Source: Lobosporangium transversale
Lineage: Eukaryota; Mortierellomycota; Mortierellomycetes; Mortierellales; Mortierellaceae
Direction of reading: 5' to 3'
NCBI RefSeq assembly: GCF_002105155.1
Contig: NW_019028988.1
Span: forward strand, 434,001-498,000
Length of the DNA stretch: 64,000 nucleotides
In this document: in pieces, positions 1 to 10,731 of the stretch
How the letters are laid out: each line of letters begins with the position of its first letter
How positions within the stretch are numbered: position 1 is the first letter of the stretch
Program-made: the position numbers and the translations under genes
The notes under the pieces: model-generated
Databases searched by the model: none
The model's input: the letters and a program-made list of their open reading frames with translations, nothing else
What the model was told of the DNA's origin: nothing

Positions 1-1475
1 GGTGCCTTGAGATTTGTTGGATCCGATCTTGCAGCCGCTCTTCTGCTGTCTTCTCCCATACCTCTTTCTCACCAGGGCGAGGTGCAGGTGTAAAAAATGT
101 ATTGTATCCATCCGGAAGTGGTAATGGCCCAGTCAATTCGTAAAATCGACGACAACATGCGCAATCGTGTCCATGCATTTGTTTCCTCTTATCTTTTCGC
201 CGCTCAGTGTAGTTATATATCCTTTGTGCAGAGCTGCCACTACCGCTGGAAGCTGCTTGCTTGTGATGCGCGTCCCTGTCTATGTGTGAAGCGTCATCTT
301 CTGGCTCCCCCTCCCGTGGCAGGTCCAGCGGCTGCTCATTTTCCTTATCCGCATCGTCACCCACAGCCTTGGCCTTTTCGGAAGCCACACCATGCATCTC
401 GTCATCAAGGTCAATGGCAATAGTCTCTACTGCCGCTTTGTCCATAGTGGACTGCTCTGGTGTCCGTTGAGCCCTTATCATTGCAGCTAAAGATAGCTGA
501 TGTGTAGCTGATTTATCCTTTTTTGGCGTGATGCCATGCTGTTCTAGTGGCGTTGCTGGAACAAAAACCGTTCGTTTCTCTCTTGAACTGCTATTATGTG
601 GATGGTGAGACATAGGAGTTTTTGCACGAGCACTGCTCTTCACTTTCGGAATGCGAAGGCTCCTTGTATTTGCTAAAACTTCATCCTCAGTATCCGCAGA
701 GATTTCAACTCTATGGCCCTTTTTGGAGAGTTGAGGCGGTGGCTGTTCCTTAATCGTCTGCTCAGTCTTTATCGAAACATTCTGTTGTGGAATTGCTGTA
801 GGTCTAGTAGATATTTTCAAAAAATCGGTATCAAACATTGGAGGCGATGAACGATCGGATTCAATATTGGGTAGCGACATGCTTGTTTTGTCTGTTGAGG
901 CACGTCGTCTTTCATAAGAGTGATTCCCAATTGCCGTAGCTGATGCTTCTTGCTCTCTTATCGGTGATACCCGAGCGGCTGGTGTGACGCTGTTGTATTC
1001 TTTCTGTTCCCCACGAACAACATGGTTTTCGTGATTATAATCTTCACTATCGTCACTATCCTCAAGGTCGGAGTGGCATTGACGTTGACGAAGCGCAAGG
1101 TCGGAGGGGAAAGTCAGCGATAGGGGTTGCTCTTTATACGCAATCGACGTGTCATTATCGTCAGAATGTGTGGCATGCAACGGTGACTTTGATCCTCTTT
1201 GTCCAAGACTAGTACTTTCATGTGTGCTCGAGGTGTCTTCATCATCAAAAATCACATGAGGCTCCTCCATGGAGCCAGGACGATTTGCATGCGTAGATTC
1301 CCTTGAGGATTCGAGCCTTACAGAATATCTTGTGTTGAACTGGTTGAAAATTGTATTTCTTTGCGTTACTTCTTGTCTTTGTTGCGAGGTATCGCTGCCT
1401 TCAGTCACAAAATCGCTTCGCTCAGTATCCTTTGTTTTAGGGTGGGATGGCATCGGCCTTGATAATATTTGCCGA

Positions 1476-1553
<78 letters not shown>

Positions 1554-2883
1554 CTACTGCTCGGAGGTCTGGGGGTATCAAGCGTCATGTATCGAATTGC
1601 CTGTGGGGACATATGCTCCTTCATCCTACGCTGGTACTGTTCCCATAAAACCCTTTCTTTCCATTGTGTCCATTTAGCCTTATAGGCCTCAAGAATCACA
1701 GTTGAACGCTCACAACGCAGCTCCAATAATGTGACTCGATTTTCAGCATAGTCACAGCGAGCCTTCCATGCCTTAAGCTCTTCCTGACATCCACATACGC
1801 AATATGACTTTTTGGAGGAGTTTGAAGACTTGAGTGCGGATTTTAGAGGATTGCTAGACTTCATAGATCCTCCTGCTCCGGCTCCTTCACGACTAGAAGG
1901 GTCCGTGCTTTTGAATGAGTAATTGCCTTTGCTTAATGGAGGTAGACGTGGCTCATGTGAGTTCTTGGAAGGTGCCCTGGGTCATTTTTATCAATATGGA
2001 GAGGGGGAATGGTGAGATGTTATATTGATTTGAAAATGCGACTACATCATACTCAAACGTCAACACATACATATAATCCAAAATCTGCGATATAGACTGA
2101 CTGACGAAGCTGTTCAATATTGACACATTTTCATCGTTTGTCACAGAGGTGATAGATGCGGCCTCTGGTTGTGCTATATTTGTTGTTGACGCTGCTTCCT
2201 GGGCTTGAAGGGTATCAATTTTTTTGTGCGAGTTTGTATCTTTAAATGCTGCCTTCTTCGCAAGCTGCATTTCTAACTCTGCTAGGCGCAGTGTCACAAA
2301 GTTGCGATCCTGCTCATAGGTCTTGGCTGCCGCACACCATTCCAAAGCACTTGAACGATGCTGTCGAATAAGTTCGTGCAGCCTTTTGTTCTCTTCTTCG
2401 AGCTCTATAGGAAGACGTATAGTCATTGATTATATTAGCCCTTTACCCCTATTGGGCTATTCTTATGGAATACTGGTTGATCCTGGTGAAGACATGTTTA
2501 CTCGACTGACCATGATTCTTGTCATTAAGCTCCTTTGCGAAATGAGCAGCCTGTAGGAGGTGGTCCTGAAGACGTGGTGCTAGTAAGTTCGGCGCATGGT
2601 CAAACAGAGAGTCTGAACGACTTGATCCAGCAATTCTGGAATTCATCAAAGGAACTACAACGCTTGGCGTCGATGTTTTAGGAACCACTTTCAAAATGGA
2701 CACATTGCCATCATCAGAGTGTTGATTTTGTTGGAGGCATTGCCGTTGCTGTTGTTCCTGTCCATTTTTTTCCTGCAGCATGGTGTTAGCATTATGGGGC
2801 GTTACAGCTGAGTGACGAGCTAATGAGTGAGCAACGCGTAGGGCTGAATCCGAACCTGCGGGAGTCGAGTCGCAGGGGAGCAT
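1..2883 (-). CDS. CTP1: CtIP/Sae2/Ctp1-like DNA-end resection factor (3' end beyond window)
   Basis: Seen: exons 2883..2502, 2404..2071 and 1976..<1 join in frame for about 897 codons and run off the left edge. Exon 2 opens with a heptad-like Glu/Leu-rich stretch (LEEENKRLHELIRQHR), a likely coiled coil. Exon 3 is long and disordered, with a pure Q25 run (1478..1552) and many S/T-P sites. At the edge the chain reads YTERRKDKRKQMHGHDC, then ACCRRFYELTGP, and ends in QISRH. Known: CtIP/Sae2/Ctp1 proteins share an N-terminal oligomerisation coil and a C-terminal CxxC...RHR domain; they activate the Mre11 nuclease to start resection of DNA breaks. Inference: the ERRK..K..GH.C..C..FY pattern followed by SRH makes this family the best fit. 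The final Arg of RHR lies outside the window. It is much longer than yeast Sae2 because of the disordered middle. Confidence 0.78.
1478..1552 (-). repeat. CAA/CAG trinucleotide run coding Q25
   Basis: On the plus strand this is 75 nt of TTG/CTG triplets. On the coding strand it is 25 consecutive Gln codons mixing CAA and CAG, in frame with the CtIP-like gene. On the plus strand it creates false poly-Cys and alternating Val/Ala reading frames. Confidence 0.95.
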
Positions 2884-3041
2884 CGATGTTTCAGATGGGA
2901 AAAAAAAAATTCAAACGTGGAGGATAAAGAAAATTCACAAAAAGAGAAGGCTTCATTTTAGTTAATGTTTGGTGGCAAATCTTCATGCCTAAAGTTTACT
3001 CCATAATGATGCCTAATATCAAAGAGCACACAAAGCTCTCC

Positions 3042-3119
3042 AGCTTAATACTGTAGTATGTCCTGAGGGTCCTTGTTGTCAAAAAAAAAAAAAAAAAAAA
3101 AAGCTTAATACTGTAGTAT
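3042..3119 (+). mobile_element. Minimal A-tailed retro-insertion flanked by 18-bp direct repeats
   Basis: Seen: the 18-mer agcttaatactgtagtat occurs at 3042..3059 and again at 3102..3119. Between the copies lie 21 nt of unique sequence followed directly by A22, whose last A overlaps the second copy. Known: LINE-machinery insertions leave a target-site duplication with a poly(A) tail at the 3' side of the insert. Inference: a 5'-truncated retro-insertion of about 43 nt. Confidence 0.6.
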
Positions 3120-3135
3120 ATATTATAGCCCGTTT

Positions 3136-3300
3136 CATTTGGTCGCGATACCTTATATTTTTTGAATACTTTCGAGTGTATTGGCAGCCAATTAGCTCGC
3201 TTGTTACGAGTATTGTTGCAAGTCCGTCACGTAGTGAGATGCCACCAGAACAATTCAATCATCGTTTTTAGATTAAAAATATAAGGTATCGTGACCAAAT
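3136..3300. mobile_element. MITE-like element with terminal inverted repeats of about 26 bp
   Basis: Seen: the left arm at 3136..3162 (core ggtcgcgataccttatattt) and the right arm at 3275..3300 (reverse complement core ggtcacgataccttatattt) match with few mismatches around a loop of about 110 nt without coding capacity. Size and structure fit a non-autonomous DNA transposon. I cannot name the family or define a target duplication. Confidence 0.5.
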
Positions 3301-3362
3301 AAAATTGGCGATATGTCCTCCTGACTCAGCCAAGAACTCTTGTTGGGACAAATGGCTCTATA

Positions 3363-3474
3363 CCAGAGGGACAAACTTGCTCTTTTTGGTTAGTCCTTTT
3401 CAATTATAAGAATTTTGTTAAGCCGTTTATATTTGAAAGGTATAACCAAAAAGAGCGACAAGCTTCACCCTCTG
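3363..3474. repeat. Second inverted-repeat element, about 30-bp arms
   Basis: Seen: arm 1 at 3363..3392 begins CAGAGGG and ends CTCTTTTTGGTTA. Arm 2 at 3443..3474 is its reverse complement with a few changes in the middle. The loop is about 50 nt. It could be a small foldback element or the remnant of a longer hairpin transposon. It lies only 62 bp from the element at 3136..3300. Confidence 0.45.
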
Positions 3475-3759
3475 CTCTATTGCGTCCTCCGTATATATAT
3501 ACTATACGTACAGCAACGAATATATACATCTGTATTATATAATATAACCACGGTGTTACTCCATTGACATGCTAGCAGCGATGGATAAAACGAGCTCAAT
3601 ACTTAACGACATCAATTAAATGTTTAAATGTATTTTGGTCATCAATATATACAATTAAATAGAGAGGGTAGTGCGATAGTTCGGAGCCTTACTTGCCTAT
3701 CTACAATATTCAATAAGCTAAATGTTACTTAATTATTATCATTATCGTCTTTTTTTCCC

Positions 3760-4265
3760 TTAGGCATCACCGTCGTCAACTGACTTGAGCGCTGCTGCCA
3801 CGGCAGCATCCTGCTTGACCTCTCTCAGGTACCGCTGGAATATCCAACCAATAAGACACATCAACACGAACTGAATAGCCAATACCACTGCAGAGATGAT
3901 TACAACCATTCGATAGCACTTGTTGACCAGCTCATCATCTGGATCTGTGACCTTCCCCAATCCATTGTCGGATGATCTAAGGTTGTCGCGACAAGCGTTC
4001 TCAATCGACTCTCTGTCATTTCTGGTTACCAAAATAAGGTTCCCAATCGACAGTCCCAGGACAACCAGAGTAAGGCACCACCATAGGATAGAGAATACTC
4101 TAGTGATGATAACAGATTTGGTAGCCGCAGAAAGGAGCCCAAGAAGCGCGATCAATAGCTGAATACCAGCTGAGGCAAAGATAATAATTCTGGCAATTTT
4201 ATCACCTAAAAAGATTAGTATTTTTTATTATTTTAAAAGCAGGTTAGTCCTAGGAAATCCTCAGC

Positions 4266-4328
<63 letters not shown>

Positions 4329-4499
4329 GAAGATTGGATTCAGAATGCCTCTCTTTGTTTTTTTACCATTATCATTCGCAACATATTTCTGATAAGTTGT
4401 GGCAGCAATGACAGCTATATACAGCAAAGAAATCACAGCGACGGCCGGTCGCAGTCGAATGCAGCAACAGCAAAGGTCCCTGTCCTTGTTTGATGCCAT
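3760..4499 (-). CDS. Four-transmembrane-segment protein of unknown function
   Basis: Exons 4499..4367 and 4205..3760 join in frame to 192 aa. The start is the first Met, followed by a cysteine cluster (DLCCCC) that could be palmitoylated. Four hydrophobic segments are visible at about residues 17-38, 48-71, 76-104 and 138-162. A charged loop with two Cys lies between segments 3 and 4, and the tail is cytoplasmic-like (SVDDGDA). Topology resembles small tetraspan families, but there is no CCG motif of true tetraspanins in the large loop. I do not recognise a named family. The single intron contains a T25-A33 block. Confidence 0.75.
4266..4323. repeat. T25-A33 perfect foldback homopolymer block in an intron
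   Basis: Plus-strand run of 25 T followed directly by 33 A, inside the intron of the four-span gene. It can fold on itself over its full length. Length may be affected by assembly or sequencing slippage. Confidence 0.85.
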
Positions 4500-5128
4500 G
4501 ATTGAACTTTTTTTTTTTTTTTTTTTTTTTTCGTATCTTCTGATTGTTTAATGCTGAGTTGTGATTGTTTTCAAGCTAAATCGAGATCCTATGCTTTATT
4601 ATTGGCAAGGGAATGATGGGCAAAGCAGAAGTGAAAACGATGAGAGATGCACTTGGGGAGATGAGGTAAGATAAAAAAAAGAGGGACATATGATGGTTGC
4701 TTTTTTATGATCCGCATGGTCAATACTCCTATCTGGTTTGAAAGTGGCGTGAGCACCACAATTTGTTGAAGGGATCACTGATCGTGCCACGCTCGAAAAA
4801 AGAAGCATGGGCAGATGACAAAGGGAGTAGGGAATCCAGACAAAAGCGAAGGGGTGTTGCCGCGTATCGTTGAAAAGTCATATGCCCACGCGCTCCTTTT
4901 TTTAAACAAACATGCAGAAAAATAGGGGATCACATTTTAAACTTTAAATGCACAGGGCACAGGACATCTCGCGTCCAGATTGCTTTATTTGTTCGTTTGT
5001 ATATTTGAAGGAACAACTGGTTGTCACTTTCTTTAAAGACTATAATGAAATACACAATATTGAACTACTCTATTATAATGATTACGAATAATCTACAAAA
5101 ACTTCATTAGAATAAGCTGTCTGTTCAG
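4500..5128. other. Intergenic spacer, no gene seen
   Basis: About 630 bp between the start of the four-span gene and the end of the YTH1 gene. It has a T tract just upstream of the four-span start codon (4507..4530). Short open frames here have no protein character. Confidence 0.6.
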
Positions 5129-5566
5129 CTACATCATGTCGTACTGTTGTCTTCCTTGTGGGCATTTGTTTGCGTAATGTCCTTTTTGTTGACACTGAAG
5201 GAAGAATACATAAAAGAGAGGAAGGGGTCAGAATAATCTCCTAAAATGCAAAGGTATCAACAACAACAACAAAAACAAACCTTGAAGCAAGTAACGTCCT
5301 CGACATTTCGATATGTAGGGGTCTCTCCATCCGGTCGTGATGACTAATAAAAAAGAGAAGTGTAGAGATGTTTAGAAAAAAATAATAAATATAACCTGCA
5401 TTTTTTTTTTTCGAGCTTTTTAGCTCTGTATCTCACCTCTCCATGTGTTCGGTCCTGCATTGGTCTTGAGCCTTGGCCATCATCCCAATTTGGTGGCGGA
5501 AGTTCGTACTTCGGACTTTTTTAAAAAAAAAGTAGGCAACGAGTAAGTACAATGAATTTCTACAAT

Positions 5567-5598
<32 letters not shown>

Positions 5599-6584
5599 CA
5601 TTTGACTTACTGTCCATTGGGGCAATTAGGTCCTTGTGGACACCATCCTGTGACGTAGTTTTGACAAATAACTTTCCGCGTATGCTTGTGCCTACAGTTA
5701 GGTCCGTGCTTACAAAATCCTCGTGCATACCATGGACAATCCTTGATCTTGCTCTCAGGATCAATGTGAAGATACTATCAAGTTCGAATCGAGCAAATAA
5801 TATTCAGAAAATATGACAATTAACAGTCGCCTTTACTTTATGATATTATATTAATTCTTTTTTTTTTTTTTTTTTTTTTTCACACTTACAATACATTCCG
5901 CGCCATTGTTACATTCTCCATACTTGCTATAAAACCAACATTCAGGCATTTTGCGCAGGTTATATTCGTGCAAGAACTCACAATTGTCTCCCTTTTTACA
6001 CAATGCTCGAAGCCAATGTTTACAAACGACTGCTTTAGAAGGGTCTGTCCTGACATGACGGAATTGACAGTTGTTTCCTTTTGAACAATGTCCTTTCAAA
6101 AAGAATCTACAAATATTATCCCCCGTTTCTATATTTTTTTTTTGAAAAAAAATCCATATTATATCGTGAGTAATTTCAAATAGCATTGATGTTAGTGAGT
6201 GATCAATGCTTGTGGACTTTATTATTATTTTTAACTTCATCGAGACATTCATGTCATTAATATAGAATCATATAGAGATGCTGTACTAGCAACTATCAAA
6301 GCTTGTTGCAGAGACAAATTCAAACAGAATATAGCAGAAAAAAGTATATTATAGATTTTTTTTTTTCTTCTGCGATTGTAGCGAGGGAAATATGGTCATC
6401 CGCCTTTTTTATTCGAAACAAAAAAAAAACAAAAAAACTTATATGAATATGATGTATTACCTCCATTCTTCTTTGCCAAATTAGTGATATCCAATCCAAC
6501 TTCTGTTTTGACAAAGTCTTCGAATTCGAACGAATACTCCTGAAAGTCGATCTCTGAAGGAAGAATCGAGTATGCAGCCGTCAT
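5129..6584 (-). CDS. YTH1: YTH1/CPSF4 mRNA 3'-end processing factor
   Basis: Exons 6584..6461, 6128..5890, 5774..5611, 5515..5437, 5343..5281 and 5194..5129 sum to 735 nt (244 aa). Seen: an N-terminal acidic segment (DFEEY-like, FEFEDFVKTEVG), five consecutive CCCH fingers (first begins CRFFLKGHC, second CKHWLRALC, third CWFYSKYGEC, fourth CPWYARGFC, fifth CQNYVTGWC), and a C-terminal zinc knuckle CFKCQQKGHYANKC. The last His of finger 5 is created by the exon 3/4 junction. Known: this order and number of fingers is diagnostic of CPSF30/Yth1, the subunit of the cleavage and polyadenylation factor that reads the AAUAAA signal. The knuckle is present as in animals, whereas yeast Yth1 lacks it. 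Divergent from the NAD kinase gene, 288 bp away. Confidence 0.93.
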
Positions 6585-6872
6585 GATGCTAATGTCTCCA
6601 ATTGTAGATTCTGTCGACGTTATTAGAGCTTGCGGTTTATCTGCAATAGGCTTCTTATAAGCAAAGCCGGCGATGAAAGGATGATTAATAAAGAAAGAGA
6701 TGAGTAAAAGTGAATGCAATGAAATTTAATGAAATGCAATGCATAAAGTTTAAATACTTTGGCTCCTTCCAATTGCTGACTAAGCCACGTAGAATATAAA
6801 TGGCAAGTCACTTGGATCTGAATCATAGATATTTCATCTTTTTAGTTTATAGTTCTTTACTTTATACATGCC
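6585..6872. promoter_or_regulatory. Shared divergent promoter region YTH1 / NAD kinase
   Basis: 288 bp separate the two start codons, which face away from each other. No other gene fits between them, so both promoters and 5' UTRs must lie here. No specific element recognised. Confidence 0.5.
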
Positions 6873-8975
6873 ATGCGGGAGCCTTTCCGTATCCTTACCG
6901 GTGTTCATAAGCTATCATGGGCTTCTCGTGCGAAACCAGTTCTTTCAGGGATAAAATGCTATACCTCTTTCTCTACCAACACCCTATGGTCTCGACATTC
7001 CCAGTCCCAGTCCCAGTCCCCATGTCGGAATGAGCATGTTCTCGGAAGCATAATGAGACAAAGGAATAATGGCTTATCCATGTCGCTCGCACAGTATAGA
7101 GCATTTTCAAGCTTAGGCATATGTCGCAAGGAGCATGGAGATCATGTGAGCACTAACGAAATCTTGGATCGAACACAAAAAGTCAGTAACGGACTACAAG
7201 GAGGAGGTGGAGGAGGAAAAAAGAGTAAACCATTCAGGTTTACAAGCGATCTACCGACTCGGATCAAGATGCTCCTCGACACACCAGGTAACCCAATTTT
7301 CTACATCTGTTAAAGCCCCTTTTATGGTATCTAATCCTGATTCGTTGTATCCATTTTTCTGTTCTCCATGGAAGGCGTGTTCCCCAAAGATCTTGCACCT
7401 ACAACCGATAAGGAGCCGAGTAGGGAGATCCGGCAGTCTTTTGGAACTACATATGGGTGAGATACATAAAAAAACGTTACCGATAGCATAAATATATGAT
7501 CAATTGGCACATTCTCTATGGTCTTGATAAAAAAGTCAAGTTTTGCTAGAACTCAAAAAAAATCCCTCCAGTGGTAATTATAAATTAGAATGGGAGGATG
7601 CACCAAGAACAGTGCTTATCATCAAGAAACCCTATGATGAACTAACAGACAATGCATTAGTTGATGTTGCAACGTAAGGCTTTCATATCGCTCTCAGCGT
7701 TAAGATAACTCTTTTTTTTTGAAATATTACTAAACAAATAGCTGATAAAATTACTATGCTCTGCGATTTATAAAAAAAAGGTGGATTCACACCACTTATC
7801 CACATATGAATGTTGTGGTAGAGCCAGATGTTGCACAGGAGTTTGCCGAACGATTGCCTTTTTTGTATACCATCCCAGGTAAATAAGAACTTGTTATTAA
7901 TAGTAGCAAAAAGGATTGTAGACGAGGAGGCAAGCGCCTGTGCAATCATGTTTCCTTCGTAGAGCCGCTTTGTAATAATCGCGTATTAATTATTATTGTT
8001 TTTATACTGATCTTAGATCACAAACGTGATGAGTACACGCGCGTCATCGATCTGGTGGTAACTTTGGGAGGCGACGGCACCATCCTCCATACTTCATCCT
8101 TGTTCAATTCTGCAGTTCCTCCTGTCATCTCGTTTTCCATGGGCACGCTTGGCTTCCTTTTACCATATCGTAAGGAACTTGTAAAGACGCTTTCTAATGT
8201 TAATCATGGAAATCTGTACTGGGGAATGGCTATAGGGCGTTCTAAGAAACAAGCAAAAACAAAAAATTCCCTCATACTATTCACGGATGCTTCCCTTCCT
8301 TTACCCGTCCTTGTCATGTAAATACACATTCTAGATATCAACAATTATCAAAATGCACTCTCAAAATTGATCGATACTCGACAAGCATCCTTGTTGCTTC
8401 GCATGCGTCTCAAGTGTACGCTTCATGGAGCGGATGGACGGCGATTGCAGGCAAAGGACGGCTCAGGCCAGATCAACGACTTGACAGTGATGAACGAGGT
8501 CAATCTTCATCGTGGACGATATCCACATCTTACTTGGATTGGATGCTATGTTGATGGCCATCTTATTACAGAAGCTGTTGCTGATGGGTTGATTGTAGCA
8601 TCCCCTACAGGTTCTACAGCTTATTCCCTTTCTGCTGGAGGCTCCATTGTCCATCCATCCATCCAAACTTTACTTATGACGCCCATTTGTCCAAGATCCC
8701 TCTCTTTTCGGCCTGTTCTATTGCCACCAAATGCAACAATCCAGCTTAAAATCGGAGAAAAATCCAGAGGCCCTGCAGAGGTATCACTTGATGGAAAGGA
8801 GACGTTCTTTCTAGATAAGAACGAATTCCTTCAGGTTTGCATGTCAGCGTTCCCGATGCCTTGTGTTAATAGAGTTCATGCAGGAGAAGATTGGATCAAG
8901 GATATTAACGATCTATTGAAGTGGAATCAGGGCTTCCTTAATAAGCAAAGCATGAGCCATTATATGTCTGAGTAA
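6873..8975 (+). CDS. POS5: NAD(H) kinase, probably mitochondrial (POS5-like)
   Basis: Exons 6873..7287, 7375..7456, 7572..7673, 7781..7878, 8017..8169 and 8335..8975 sum to 1491 nt (496 aa). Seen: the first about 140 residues are basic, Ser/Gln-rich and poor in acid, as in a mitochondrial presequence, with a Gly6 run near residue 115. The catalytic part carries VTLGGDGT (the GGDG motif), GTLGFLLP, NEVNLHRGRYPHL, SPTGSTAYSLSAGG, and a C-terminal DGKE and PCVNR stretch. Known: NAD kinases phosphorylate NAD(H) to NADP(H); the GGDG Asp is catalytic. Inference: the presequence favours the mitochondrial Pos5 role over cytosolic Utr1/Yef1. Its stop is 119 bp from the stop of SNF8 on the other strand. 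Confidence 0.9.
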
Positions 8976-9094
8976 CACGGAAACAATAATAAAAAAAGGA
9001 CATTCCGTTCCTGCATATTGTAAATTTGTTCTGACATTTTTTGTTTAACTTTTTTTTAATTCCAATAACAAAAAAAAAAGAAAAAAAGTTGAGC

Positions 9095-9433
9095 TCATGA
9101 GGAAGACGCCGCTACTGTTGTTGTCGCATAAATCTCATCGTCCTCAGGCTCAAAAAACCCTGGTACCCAATATTCGTATGGCTCTGCTTGTTGGTCAATC
9201 CACATCAAACCATCCTCCAGTAGTGTATCCTATCGATTCAGGATGATAACAAATGATGGCAACAGAAAAGATTCAGAGCACATCCACAGAGACGACACGA
9301 ATAATTCCAAGTTATTCTGTACTAACTTACCAAAGCAGTTTCAATACGTCCACTCTCCCACCCAAGTCGCTCACTGACCATGTTGGCATTGATATGACCA
9401 CTCGTATTCTATTTTCCAGCAGTTTATAAAGGA

Positions 9434-9464
<31 letters not shown>

Positions 9465-10463
9465 AAATTTAGTCGTATTATAGGATTGTTTTCATTTACA
9501 TTCAAAAGCCCAGAAGACACGCAAGGTATTTTTTTTTATTTGTACCTGCACAAGTGCCAAGATCAAAGATTGGTCTCGATTCAACTCTCTTGGCACGGAG
9601 CTGACCATTTTCTTGTCTCCAAGTTGTAAGACCTGAAACCCGCTTCCCAATGGAGCGAGTGTCTTGATCGCTCGTAGGACATCATCCTCTGTGATTTCCA
9701 TACTGGTATCTTTGTTGTTATTGCTTAAAGTGATGGCTGCCCATTTACTACTACTGCTACTGCTATTGCTATCCTGTGGGGCATTGTTTCTACTACCTCC
9801 TGTTGTCGTAGTCTTGGAATTACTATTTTGTATTCCACGCATCCGCTCAACTCGTCGCTTGATTTCTGAAAGCTCCATTAAGCCGCCATTCAACGCTCGT
9901 GTCGATAGGCAGACATCAATAATCTGGATCCCAAGCTCATAGTAAAAATCACCCACACCCAGTAGCTCTCCCCAGTATCCTTTGCTCGCTATTTTTACAC
10001 AAATATATCCATAAGAAAAAAAATCAGTCGTCATGGCAATCGTGACATGTTGTATACATTACATGCAAACTATGCCATCAATTTCATCAGCGGCAGAGCT
10101 CCTTTCTTACAGGCCAAAGGATCGACACCAATGTTGGCACACATTTTTTGAAAGTGCATTCGAAACACTGGATCCTTCTGAATATCCTTGCGATGTTCTC
10201 GTGCAAAAACCTCCAAATTGGCACGGAAGGTATCGAGCTGGCTTTGGAGTTGTTGTAACTGACTGTCATACAAGCTCTGTCCCACTCTTTGGTATGATTC
10301 CTGTCAAGACATATAATAAAAAAAAAAAAATCAGACTTCCACATGCATTGACCAAAGAGAAGAGTTCGCTTGAGCTACTGGAGTAAATGAGTTGCCGCAC
10401 ATTCGTGGCTTTCAGGCGTTCATTATACGCCCTTCCACCGATTTGCATTCGTCTTCTGTTCAT
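9095..10463 (-). CDS. SNF8: ESCRT-II subunit SNF8/VPS22
   Basis: Exons 10463..10401, 10300..10111, 9988..9546, 9408..9331 and 9229..9095 sum to 909 nt (302 aa). Seen: N-terminal helix (MNRRRMQIGGRAYNERL), helical hairpin (SLYDSQLQQLQSQLDTFRANL, split here as a long coil), then KGYWGELLGVGDFYYELG, which is nearly invariant in EAP30 proteins, and two winged-helix repeats ending in WVPGFFEPEDD. Known: Vps22 is the core of ESCRT-II, which passes ubiquitinated cargo to ESCRT-III on endosomes. A Ser/Thr/Asn-rich insert of about 35 residues after RVERMRG is extra compared with the animal protein. The exon 1 donor (GTGCGG) is weak, so that junction is the least certain. VPS27 (ESCRT-0) lies 35 kb away. 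Confidence 0.92.
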
Positions 10464-10731
10464 GTTGGTGCTTCTGATGTTTTATCCAATTCAAGATGTT
10501 TCAAATAGTCATAAAAGAGGCTCAAGAGATAAGTTGTGACCGCAATGTAAACTTTATTCAGGGAGAAGGTGAGACGTGCATCACTCCATGATTTGAGTAG
10601 TACATGCAAAGCTAATATGGTAGACAAGAGCGATTTGACACGCTCCTGGATTCTGCATAAACGGTAGGGCTTGAGCGAGTACTGTGAGCGCCATGAAAGA
10701 ATAGAACGATGTCTAACGTTGCTGGAACTTT
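10464..10731. other. Short spacer between SNF8 start and the DEAD-like gene
   Basis: 268 bp on the 5' side of SNF8 and the 3' side of the next minus-strand gene. It must hold the SNF8 promoter and the 3' UTR of the upstream gene. No further feature seen. Confidence 0.5.

Larger units (their letters stand above)
2884..3759. other. Intergenic region with small mobile-element footprints
   Basis: This AT-rich region separates the 5' end of the CtIP-like gene from the 3' end of the four-span membrane protein gene. No supportable gene. It holds an 18-bp direct repeat around an A-tailed insert and two inverted-repeat elements, listed separately. Confidence 0.7.

Noticed and set aside
1269-1685. Plus-strand frame with a long run of Cys, and an overlapping Val/Ala repeat frame
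   Set aside because: Both are the antisense shadow of the Q25 run in the CtIP-like gene.
2323-2556. Plus-strand open frame over exons 1-2 of the CtIP-like gene
   Set aside because: No protein character, and it crosses a phase-consistent minus-strand splice pair.
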